Assembly (NCBI GenBank): GCA_959596495.1
Contig: CAUFXK010000028.1
Coordinates: 1 to 23,106 of the forward strand
DNA length: 23,106 nt
Source of the DNA: an uncultured Collinsella sp.
Lineage (GTDB): Bacteria > Actinomycetota > Coriobacteriia > Coriobacteriales > Coriobacteriaceae
Reading direction: 5' to 3'
Below the pieces are notes generated by a model. That model made no database searches and was not told the DNA's origin. It worked only from the letters and a program-made list of their open reading frames with translations. Every line of letters begins with the position of its first letter. Position 1 is the first letter of the stretch. Shown piece by piece: positions 14,841 through 22,318 of this stretch. The position numbers and the translations under genes were made by a program.

Positions 14841-16868
14841 ATGGAACAAAAGGCCAAGGAGGCAGCCTCGCACGCTGCGATTCCTGTGAGCATCTCGGCG
14901 ATGCTCGTCACGCTGGGCGTGGTGTACGGCGACATCGGCACCAGCCCTATGTATGTAACCAAGGCGCTCGTTGCCGGCAACGGCGGCATCGGAAGCGTGA
15001 CGGAGGAGTTCGTGCTCGGCGCGCTCTCTCTTGTCGTGTGGACGGTCACGCTGCTGACGACCGTCAAGTACGTGCTGATCTCGCTGCGCGCCGACAACCA
15101 CGGCGAGGGCGGTATCTTTGCCCTGTACAGCCTGGTCAAGCGTTGCGGCAAGTGGCTTATCATCCCCGCCATGCTGGGTGGCGCCGCGCTGCTCGCCGAC
15201 GGCATCCTGACGCCGGCTGTTACCGTTACCACGGCCATCGAGGGCCTGCGCACCATCCCTGCGGTTCACGCCGTGCTCGGGGATGACCAGGGCCGCGTTG
15301 TCGCCATCACGCTCGCCATCATCATTGCGCTCTTCTTGGTGCAGCGCATCGGCACGGCCAAGATCGGTCACGCCTTTGGCCCCATCATGACGCTGTGGTT
15401 CCTGTTCCTGGGCGGCACGGGTCTGTTCTTTGTCTTCCAGCACCCCGCCGTGCTGCTGTGCCTCAACCCGGTGCGCGGCATCGCCTTTTTGCTGAGCCCC
15501 AACAACCACGCGGGCATCATGATTCTGGGCAGCTGCTTCCTCGCCACCACCGGTGCCGAGGCGCTCTACTCCGACATGGGCCATGTGGGTCGCGGCAACA
15601 TTTACGCCACCTGGCCGTTCGTTAAGTGCTGCTTGCTGCTGTCCTATATGGGCCAGGGCGCTTGGCTTATGAACAACGCTGCCAACCCCGAGCTCATGGG
15701 CATTGCCGACCTTAACCCGTTCTACCAGATGCTCGCCCCGGGCCTGCGTCCGTTTGCCGTCGGCCTTTCAACCATCGCGGCCATCATTGCCTCGCAGGCG
15801 CTCATTACCGGCGCGTTCTCGCTGGTGTCCGAGGCCAGTCGCCTGGACCTCATGCCGCACATGCAGGTCTTCTATCCGGCCGAGACCAAGGGCCAGCTCT
15901 ACATCCCCATGGTCAACAACGTCATGCTTGTCGGCTGCGTCATCGTGGTGCTGCTGTTCCAGAACTCGGCGCATATGGAAGCCGCCTACGGCCTTGCCAT
16001 TACGCTGACTATGATGTGCACCACGCTGCTGCTCTTCTTCTACCTGCACGAGGAGCGCAAGCTCAAGGTTGCTCCGTGGATCTTCGCGGCTTTCTTCCTT
16101 TTGCTCGAAGGCTTCTTCTTCGTGAGCTCACTCACCAAGTTCTTCCACGGCGGTTACTTCACCATCCTCATGGCCGCGCTCATCATGGGCATCATGGTGT
16201 GCTGGTACAACGGTACGGCTGTTGAGCAGCGCCAGTTTACGCTGCTGCCGCTGCGCAGCTACCTGCCGCAGCTCAAGCGCCTGCGCGATGATGATCGCTA
16301 CGAGCGCCTGAGCGACAACATCGTGTACCTGACCAAGGACACCCATACCGATTACATCGACCGTGATATCGTCTACTCGATCTTGGACAAGCATCCCAAG
16401 CGCGCTCGCGCCTGGTGGTTCGTGAATGTCGAGACCATGGACGAACCGCATACCTTTGCCTATTCGGTCGAGACGTTCGGCACCGACTACGTGTTCCGCG
16501 TGCATCTGTACCTGGGCTACAAGATTAACCAGCGCGTCAATGCCTACCTGCGTCAGGTCGTTCAGGACCTGGCTGCCACCGGCGAGCTGCCGGCGCAGAC
16601 GCATGACTACTCGGTCTACAAGGATCCGGGCAACATCGGTACGTTCAAGTTCGTCCTGATCCGTAAGCTTCTGGCGCCCGAAAGCGATGTGGAGCCGAGC
16701 GAGCGTACGGCCATCACGCTCAAGTACATCATTCGTCGCGCCGCCGGCACGCCTGCACGCTGGTACGGCCTGGAGAACTCCAACGTGAGCTTTGAGTACG
16801 TGCCGCTGTTCACCAAGTTCAAGGCCGTGAACAAGATGCAACGCCTGGCTCCCAACGAGCGCCCGTAG
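14841..16868 (+). CDS. kup: Kup-type potassium uptake transporter
   Basis: Integral membrane K+ importer of 675 aa in the KUP/HAK/KT family, generally a K+/H+ symporter. The hallmark GDIGTSP is at 30-36 in the first helix. About 12 hydrophobic helices fill residues 15-440, and a cytoplasmic C-terminal domain of ~230 residues follows; all conserved segments are present. I chose ATG 14841 because GGAGG at 14826-14830 lies 10 nt upstream; an in-frame TTG at 14823 overlaps that site. The gene is followed after 61 bp by a small membrane protein gene and then by KdpD/KdpE-like regulators on the same strand, which suggests one potassium-responsive locus. KUP transporters in Gram-positive bacteria can be inhibited by c-di-AMP; no motif here shows that. 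Confidence 0.96.
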   Translation: MEQKAKEAASHAAIPVSISAMLVTLGVVYGDIGTSPMYVTKALVAGNGGIGSVTEEFVLGALSLVVWTVTLLTTVKYVLISLRADNHGEGGIFALYSLVKRCGKWLIIPAMLGGAALLADGILTPAVTVTTAIEGLRTIPAVHAVLGDDQGRVVAITLAIIIALFLVQRIGTAKIGHAFGPIMTLWFLFLGGTGLFFVFQHPAVLLCLNPVRGIAFLLSPNNHAGIMILGSCFLATTGAEALYSDMGHVGRGNIYATWPFVKCCLLLSYMGQGAWLMNNAANPELMGIADLNPFYQMLAPGLRPFAVGLSTIAAIIASQALITGAFSLVSEASRLDLMPHMQVFYPAETKGQLYIPMVNNVMLVGCVIVVLLFQNSAHMEAAYGLAITLTMMCTTLLLFFYLHEERKLKVAPWIFAAFFLLLEGFFFVSSLTKFFHGGYFTILMAALIMGIMVCWYNGTAVEQRQFTLLPLRSYLPQLKRLRDDDRYERLSDNIVYLTKDTHTDYIDRDIVYSILDKHPKRARAWWFVNVETMDEPHTFAYSVETFGTDYVFRVHLYLGYKINQRVNAYLRQVVQDLAATGELPAQTHDYSVYKDPGNIGTFKFVLIRKLLAPESDVEPSERTAITLKYIIRRAAGTPARWYGLENSNVSFEYVPLFTKFKAVNKMQRLAPNERP

Positions 16869-16929
16869 GCGCCGACAGGTTGCACGGAGTTGGTTTTCGA
16901 TGGACAAGATTGGGGCCGGGGAGGCAAAC

Positions 16930-17124
16930 ATGGATGCAAAGATGCTTGATGGCCGCGAGGTGGTTGCCGAAGTGGTGCGCGAGGCACGCGCCGATGCCGC
17001 CGAAGATCGGTTCTTTACGAATCGGGCCAACATGGACATGGCCGATCGCGTGATTTCGGTCGTGGCGCTGGTGTTTGTCGCGGCGTGCGTGTGCGCACTG
17101 CTCGCGCACGCGCTGTTTGTCTAA
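16930..17124 (+). CDS. Small single-pass membrane protein of unknown function
   Basis: Predicted protein of 64 aa. Residues 1-38 are charged and probably cytoplasmic (REVVAEVVREARADAAEDRFF); residues about 43-64 form one hydrophobic helix (DRVISVVALVFVAACVC) ending at the C-terminus. GGGGAGG at 16918-16924 is 5 nt before ATG 16930, far better than the site before the upstream in-frame ATG at 16900, so I prefer the shorter form. It lies between kup and the KdpD-like kinase gene. It could be a small transporter subunit or sensor accessory, as KdpF is for KdpABC, but there is no sequence match to KdpF that I can see. Codon use and the strong ribosome binding site support a real gene. Confidence 0.7.
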   Translation: MDAKMLDGREVVAEVVREARADAAEDRFFTNRANMDMADRVISVVALVFVAACVCALLAHALFV

Positions 17125-17155
17125 CGACCGCAGGCTGCAAAGGCTATACACTTGG

Positions 17156-17211
17156 AACCACCACAAGGGGAAACCACCACAAAGGTGCCTGTCCCCTTTG
17201 TGGTGGTTTTT
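17156..17211 (+). terminator. Hairpin terminator with a duplicated 5' arm
   Basis: Arms 17171-17185 and 17195-17209 form a perfect 15-bp stem with a 9-nt loop, and T's continue to 17211. A second near-copy of the 5' arm, AACCACCACAAGGGG, lies just before it at 17156-17170 and could pair with the same 3' arm. Two exclusive hairpins are therefore possible. It lies between the small membrane protein and the KdpD-like kinase, 27 nt before the latter. Confidence 0.75.
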
Positions 17212-17237
17212 GCTTTTGAGAGAGGGGCGGGGCGCTG

Positions 17238-18863
17238 ATGGACGTCCATGCGGACGGCGATATTGCCGAGAACTTTTGGTGGCGGCGCACGACGCTGACG
17301 CGTCGCAGCCCTCTGTATGACGCCTGCGTATCGGCGGGGCTGCTGGTCGCGGCGACGATTGTGGGCGCGCTGCTCGACCATCCGGGTCTCGCGCCGAGCA
17401 TCATGATCGTCTATGTGTTCGCCGTGCAGCTGTGCGCGTTCTTTACCTGGAGCCGCCTGTATTGCCTGCTGAGTTCGGCTGCCGCCGTGGCGCTCTACAA
17501 CTTCCTGTTTGTCGACCCGCGCTACTCGCTGTCGTTTATCGACCGCGTCTATCCCGGCATGTTCTTCATTATGTTTGCGGTCTCGCTCGTGTCGAGCTCG
17601 ATTGCGTTGGCCCTGCGCCGTGCCTTGGCGCAGGCCGCCGCTAGCGACCGCCGCACGCAGATGGTGCTCGAGACCAACCGCATGCTGCAGCGCTGCGCCG
17701 ATCAGCAGCAGATTGTCCATGCTATGGCAACGCAGCTGGCGCGTCTTTCGGGCTGTCCTGTCGTGTGGTACAGCGCCGACGCCGAGGGCGATGACCTGCT
17801 GCCGCGTGCGACATACACGGCCGTGGGCGATGTCGCGCCGGTGCATGAACTGGCGCCGCAGATGCCGCCGCGGCTCTCGGCGTCCGCCTATGTGGGAACG
17901 CCGCTCGATGCCACCTACGGCGGCTCGGCGTTCTACGGCATCTACCTGACCGTGCGCTCGGGCGACACCATGGTGCGCGCGGGCGATCCCGCCTCGGTGG
18001 TGGGCGTGCTGGCTATCGTTGCCGAGCCCGACGTGCTGACGCACGAGGAGCGGACACTTGCCGATGCCATCGTGAGCGAAGGCGAGCTGGCACTCGATCG
18101 CGCCCGCGCCATGGAGGCCCGCGAGGAGGCGGCGGTGCTTGCCAAAAATGAGCAGCTGCGCGCCAATCTGCTGCGCTCCATCTCGCACGATCTGCGCACG
18201 CCGCTTACCAGTATTTCGGGTAATGCCGACGTGCTGCTCGATCAGGGTTCGACCGGCACCGCGGTGCTCGATGCCCAGACGCGCCGCGGCCTGCTGCTAT
18301 CCATTCGCTCGGATGCGCTGTGGCTCAACGCCACCGTCGAGAACCTGCTCGCCATCACCAAGCTCGAGGGCGGCGGCATGCATCTGTCGACCACGCTCGA
18401 GCTTATGGACGATATCGTCGAGGAGGCGCTGCGCCACGTGAGTCCGGCCGTGCGCGAGCACGACCTTAAGGTGGTGGCGTGCGATGAGCCGGCGCTCGTC
18501 AACGTCGACGCGCGCCTGATGGTGCAGCTGGTGGTAAACCTGGTGAACAACGCCATCACCTATACGCCCGAGGGTTCGCATATCGTGATCTCGATTGACG
18601 TCGACGGCGGACGCGTGGCGTGCTCGGTTGCCGATGACGGGCCGGGCATTGCGCCCAAGGACCGCGAGCGAATCTTTGAGTCGTTCTACACCGCCAACCA
18701 CGGTCTGGCCGACAGTCACCGTAGCGTGGGCCTGGGGCTTTCGCTCTGCCGCTCCATTGCGCTGGCACATGGCGGTAGCATAGAGGTTGCCGCGGCGGAT
18801 CCGCACGGCTCGGTCTTTACGATTGAGCTTCCCGCCGCCGATGTTTCGTTTGATAAGGAGTAG
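17238..18863 (+). CDS. KdpD-like sensor histidine kinase lacking the KdpD N-terminal domains
   Basis: Membrane sensor kinase of 541 aa. Residues about 28-128 form the closely packed helices of the KdpD membrane domain (DUF4118), including the typical YNFLFVDPRYSL (87-98). A GAF-like region follows (about 140-290), then the kinase: phospho-acceptor His317 in SISHDLRTPLTSI, N-box Asn438 (VNNAITYTP), DGPGI (467-471) and VGLGLSLC (497-504). Full KdpD is near 900 aa; the ~400-residue N-terminal KdpD/Usp part, which binds nucleotide and c-di-AMP, is absent. The ATG has an upstream purine-rich GAGGGGCGGGG. The response regulator begins 4 nt after the stop, so the two are coupled. It probably senses K+ or turgor and controls its regulator by phosphorylation; kup next door is the obvious target, by inference. 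Confidence 0.92.
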   Translation: MDVHADGDIAENFWWRRTTLTRRSPLYDACVSAGLLVAATIVGALLDHPGLAPSIMIVYVFAVQLCAFFTWSRLYCLLSSAAAVALYNFLFVDPRYSLSFIDRVYPGMFFIMFAVSLVSSSIALALRRALAQAAASDRRTQMVLETNRMLQRCADQQQIVHAMATQLARLSGCPVVWYSADAEGDDLLPRATYTAVGDVAPVHELAPQMPPRLSASAYVGTPLDATYGGSAFYGIYLTVRSGDTMVRAGDPASVVGVLAIVAEPDVLTHEERTLADAIVSEGELALDRARAMEAREEAAVLAKNEQLRANLLRSISHDLRTPLTSISGNADVLLDQGSTGTAVLDAQTRRGLLLSIRSDALWLNATVENLLAITKLEGGGMHLSTTLELMDDIVEEALRHVSPAVREHDLKVVACDEPALVNVDARLMVQLVVNLVNNAITYTPEGSHIVISIDVDGGRVACSVADDGPGIAPKDRERIFESFYTANHGLADSHRSVGLGLSLCRSIALAHGGSIEVAAADPHGSVFTIELPAADVSFDKE

Positions 18864-18867
18864 CGCC

Positions 18868-19581
18868 GTGCCGAACTCTGCCGTAAAACCGCTCATCTTG
18901 GTCGTTGAGGACGACCCCGCCGTTCGCAACCTTATCGTTGCCGCGCTCGAGGCGCACGGCTTGCGCCATATGGCCGTGGAGACCGCCCATGCCGCTATCG
19001 CCGCCGCCTCGTCGCAGACGCCGAGCATCGTGCTGCTCGATCTGGGCCTGCCCGATATGGACGGCGTCAAGGTGGTGGAGTCGGTGCGCGCATGGTCGGG
19101 CATGCCGATCATCGTGGTCTCGGCGCGCAGCGAGGACGCGGACAAGATCCGCGCGCTCGATGCCGGCGCCGACGATTACCTGACCAAGCCGTTTTCGGTC
19201 GAGGAGCTGCTCGCGCGCATTCGCACCACGCTCAGGCGTCTCTCGTATGCGCAGGTTGGCATGGGTGCGTCCGAGGGCACATTCGATACCGGTGAGCTGC
19301 ATATCGACTTTGACGCCGGCATCGCCACGATGGACGGCGAGGAGCTGCACCTGACGCCGATCGAGTACAAGCTCCTGTGCCTGCTGGCGCACAACGCCGA
19401 CAAGGTGCTGACGCACCAGTTTATCCTGCACGAGATTTGGGGCACGGCGACCAAGAGCGACCTGGCGAGCCTGCGTGTCTTTATGGGCACGCTGCGTAAG
19501 AAGATCGAGTCCGACCCCGCGCATCCGCGCTATATCCAGACGCACGTGGGCATCGGCTACCGCCTGGTCACCCAGGGCTAG
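18868..19581 (+). CDS. KdpE-like response regulator
   Basis: Two-domain OmpR/KdpE-family transcription factor of 237 aa. The receiver domain (about 10-125) has the acidic pair in VVEDDPAV, phospho-acceptor Asp58 (LLDLGLPDMDG) and Lys107 (TKPFS). The winged-helix domain (about 140-235) reads LTPIEYKLLCLLAHNADKVLTH and YIQTHVGIGYRL, closely like KdpE. The start is GTG 18868, with AAGGAG (18855-18860) 7 nt upstream; the longer open frame beginning at 18787 overlaps the kinase gene and encodes an unrelated Arg/Pro-rich leader. Its DNA targets are unknown; no kdpFABC operon is in the window. It would be phosphorylated by the adjoining kinase. Confidence 0.94.
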   Translation: MPNSAVKPLILVVEDDPAVRNLIVAALEAHGLRHMAVETAHAAIAAASSQTPSIVLLDLGLPDMDGVKVVESVRAWSGMPIIVVSARSEDADKIRALDAGADDYLTKPFSVEELLARIRTTLRRLSYAQVGMGASEGTFDTGELHIDFDAGIATMDGEELHLTPIEYKLLCLLAHNADKVLTHQFILHEIWGTATKSDLASLRVFMGTLRKKIESDPAHPRYIQTHVGIGYRLVTQG

Positions 19582-19605
19582 ATCGTCAACCACCATCCCA
19601 ATATG

Positions 19606-19672
19606 AGTTGCGGTGGAATACGGTCTAAATTTACCTAATTCCAGGCAAAACAGTCCGTATTCCACCGCAACT
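19606..19672. terminator. 18-bp hairpin between convergent genes
   Basis: Arms 19606-19623 and 19655-19672 are exact complements around a 31-nt loop. A T-rich TTTGTTATTT follows on the + strand. It lies between the response regulator stop (19581) and the methyltransferase stop (19676, minus strand) and could end both transcripts. The long loop is unusual for a simple intrinsic terminator. Confidence 0.65.
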
Positions 19673-19675
19673 TTG

Positions 19676-22243
19676 TTATTTGCCCTTGGGCTTGCTGGCG
19701 TAGAACTTCTTCTTTTTGGGCTTGCCGGCGGGGGAGGGTTTGCCGGCAAAGTTGGACTTGCCGTTGCCGGCCTGCGCGTGCGCGGGCGCCGTTGCGCGAG
19801 GCCTGCGGGCTTCGGGGTTGCGCAGCTCCTCGACGCGCTCGGCAATTTCCTCGGCGCTAAAGCCGACTTCGGCCATGGCGTCCTCGATGGGCAGGCGGCG
19901 CACGATGTAGCAGTGGTGCACCTTCTGGTTGCGCGCGAAGTCCTCGGGGATGGTCTGCGCCGTAATGTCCTCCAGCACCACGCCCGCGCGGGCGAGCTTG
20001 CGCGTTTCGGGGCGGAAGCCGCGCAGGTTGCAGCTAAAGATGGCATGGCCGCCCTGCGCGAGCAGGCGCGATACGCCAGCCAAAAGCTCAACATGGTCGC
20101 GCTGGACATCCCAGGTGCGGCGGCCCATCTTGGAGGAGTTCGAGAACGTGGGCGGGTCGACAAAGATCAGGTCCCAGCGGTTGCGCGTCTGGCGCTGGTC
20201 GCGAATCCAGGCAAGCACGTCGTCGCGCACAAAATGATGCTGAGGCCCCACAAAGCCGTTCTGGCGCATGTTGCGCTCGGCCCAGTCCAGATAGGTATTG
20301 GAGAGGTCGACCGTCACGGTCTCCTCGACGCCGCCATCGGCCGCGTAGCAGGTGGCGGTGCCGGTGTAGGCGAACAGGTTGAGGAAGCGGCGCGCCTGCT
20401 TGGCGTGCTCGCGCACCAGGTTGCGGGTGACGCGGTGGTCCAAGAAGATGCCGACGTCCAGGTAGTCGTCAAAGTTGACGGCAAGGGTGAGGCCGCCCTC
20501 TTCGATGAGCGGCAGGCGACGACGCGCGATATTGGCGCGCTCGCCCGAGCCGCCCTTGCCGGCGCCCTGCTTGCCGTACTGCGAGCCGCCGCGCGAACGC
20601 ATGCGGGCCTTGGCGTGCACATGCTCGGCGGGAACATCTAGGATGCGCGGCGCGATGGCCAGAATGTCGAGCATACGGGCCTGGGCCAGTGCGGGGTCGA
20701 TGGTCTTGGGCGCGGCGTATTCGGCGATGACGAGCCAGCGGCCCGGCGTCTGCGGGCAACCCTCGTACAGGTCGATAGCGGCGGAGTAGTCGGGCAGGTC
20801 GGCATCGTAGACGCGGTAGCAGCTCACGCCCTCGCGCCTGGCCCACTTGCGGCGCAGACGGGCATTCTTGCGCAGGCGGTTGGCGAACTGCTCGGACTCG
20901 GGGATGAGCACGGGCAGCGGCTTGCCGTCGCCCAGGTCGAGTATGGCGGCAGGCTCGGGCATGGCGGAAGCGGCGGCTTCATCGTTGACTTCGTTGGCAT
21001 CCGCAGCCTCGGCCTCGGCATCCGCACTGGTCGCAGCCTCAAACGCTGCGGCGGCGTGGTCGAGCGAAGGCCAGACTTCGACGGTCGCCTCTTCGTTGTT
21101 GGGCATGACGGCGATCGAGCGCTCGGGCTCGGTGTGGAGCGCGCGGGCCAGCAATCCGTCGCGGGTGAGCGCGGCGACCGGCGCCGCGGCAAGCTCGGGC
21201 GCGCGGCGCAACTCGCCGACCAGCGTCATGGCGTCGTGCATGAGCGAAAGCGGGGTCTCGGTGGTGTCTGCGACCAGGGCGGCACCGGCAACGGCACCTG
21301 CATGGTCCAGTACGGTGGCGGACTTGGCGGCGCAAAAATCGACAAAGCGCTTGTAGCCGGCACATTTAACCATGCGCTCAGCGGTCTTGCGGGCGGCGGG
21401 GTCAACATCCACGGCCACGATGCGCGCCTGGCGCTCGCACGCTGCCGCCTCGCGCTCGCGCGCCTCGGCAAGCAGCTGCTCCCACAGGGCGGCATCGTGC
21501 AGCTGCCAGCCCTCAAAGCCCCAGCGCTCGCGTGCGGCGCCCGGGGCGCGGTCGGTCAGAATGTTAACGGCCTCCAGCAGCAGACCGCCGCCGGCGCACG
21601 AGGCATCGATCAGCGTGGGAAGGGCTTCGTTCTCGTAATCGTCGGCCGTCAGCTCGCGCTCGCATAGTGCGGTCCAGCCGACCTGCGCCAGCACCAGGGC
21701 GGCGTAGTCGGGGCGCAACACGTGTGCGCCCTCGCCGGCGCGGGTCGCGGCGGGCGGCAGGCGCTTGAACAGCGGGTCGCCCGAAAGGTCCAGGCTGATG
21801 CTCGCGCGGCGCTGACGCAGCGAAAGCAGCAGGTGAACGTCGGGATCGGCGGCGTCGACATCGGCGCGACGGCCCGTGGTCTCGGCCAGACGGTCGCATA
21901 GCGCGTCCTTGGCGCGCAGGGCCGAGAAGCGTGTGTTGCGCAGCTGCTCGGTCACGCCGCGGGCGGTGATGGCGATGGTGGCGCCGGGGCGGACGATGCT
22001 CTCCCAGGCGATGTCGTAAACGCCGTCGTACAACTCATCGGCATCCTGCGCCTCAAAGCGCCCAAGCACCACAAACATGCGGCTGGCCAGGCGCGACCAC
22101 AGGCAGGCACGGTAGCCTTCTTCGAGCTCGCCCTCAAACGTAGCGCGGCCCTTCAGGCGGCGGACATGCGAAAGCCCGAGCCGCTTGAGCTCGTCGGCGA
22201 GTGCGGATTCAAAGCCCTCGGGGCAGCTTGCATAAAATTCCAT
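19676..22243 (-). CDS. rlmL: RlmKL-type 23S rRNA methyltransferase with degenerate RlmL half
   Basis: Fused rRNA methyltransferase of 855 aa. In the family the N-terminal RlmL half makes m2G2445 and the C-terminal RlmK half m7G2069 in 23S rRNA (E. coli numbering). A THUMP-like RNA-binding region covers about 40-155. The first SAM motif is DASCAGGGLLLEA (213-225), changed from the usual DPxCGSGT, and the NPPYGER catalytic motif expected near 322-345 is absent (VADTTETPLSL is there instead). An Ala/Glu-rich spacer follows (about 400-435). The RlmK half looks intact: SAM-binding FAYTGTAT (from 624), an Asp-ending VTVDLS, and VDPPTF (DPP at 696-698). The C-terminus is a Lys-rich tail. GAGG lies about 7 nt before the ATG. 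I infer that the protein keeps only the RlmK activity, with the N-terminal half binding RNA. The HAD gene is divergent, 75 bp away. Confidence 0.88.
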   Translation of the reverse strand: MEFYASCPEGFESALADELKRLGLSHVRRLKGRATFEGELEEGYRACLWSRLASRMFVVLGRFEAQDADELYDGVYDIAWESIVRPGATIAITARGVTEQLRNTRFSALRAKDALCDRLAETTGRRADVDAADPDVHLLLSLRQRRASISLDLSGDPLFKRLPPAATRAGEGAHVLRPDYAALVLAQVGWTALCERELTADDYENEALPTLIDASCAGGGLLLEAVNILTDRAPGAARERWGFEGWQLHDAALWEQLLAEAREREAAACERQARIVAVDVDPAARKTAERMVKCAGYKRFVDFCAAKSATVLDHAGAVAGAALVADTTETPLSLMHDAMTLVGELRRAPELAAAPVAALTRDGLLARALHTEPERSIAVMPNNEEATVEVWPSLDHAAAAFEAATSADAEAEAADANEVNDEAAASAMPEPAAILDLGDGKPLPVLIPESEQFANRLRKNARLRRKWARREGVSCYRVYDADLPDYSAAIDLYEGCPQTPGRWLVIAEYAAPKTIDPALAQARMLDILAIAPRILDVPAEHVHAKARMRSRGGSQYGKQGAGKGGSGERANIARRRLPLIEEGGLTLAVNFDDYLDVGIFLDHRVTRNLVREHAKQARRFLNLFAYTGTATCYAADGGVEETVTVDLSNTYLDWAERNMRQNGFVGPQHHFVRDDVLAWIRDQRQTRNRWDLIFVDPPTFSNSSKMGRRTWDVQRDHVELLAGVSRLLAQGGHAIFSCNLRGFRPETRKLARAGVVLEDITAQTIPEDFARNQKVHHCYIVRRLPIEDAMAEVGFSAEEIAERVEELRNPEARRPRATAPAHAQAGNGKSNFAGKPSPAGKPKKKKFYASKPKGK

Positions 22244-22270
22244 GGGTGACCTCTCTGGTTGCGTCGCTCC

Positions 22271-22276
22271 ATTATA
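22271..22276 (-). promoter_or_regulatory. -10 box for the RlmKL-type gene
   Basis: On the minus strand this is a perfect TATAAT, 28 nt before the ATG at 22243. The -35 region is poor. The overlapping + strand TATGAT (22275-22280) could serve the divergent HAD gene, so the two promoters may share this 75-bp gap. Confidence 0.5.
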
Positions 22277-22318
22277 TGATGGATGCTTCGTTTACTCTCG
22301 CCCCCGAAAGGAACCCAT

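Noticed and set aside
18817..20163. 448-codon minus-strand open frame over the response regulator and methyltransferase end
   Set aside because: Spans two real genes and a terminator; no recognisable domain.
19613..20641. 342-codon + strand open frame opposite the RlmKL-type gene
   Set aside because: It starts inside the terminator hairpin and is an antisense shadow of well-conserved methyltransferase sequence.
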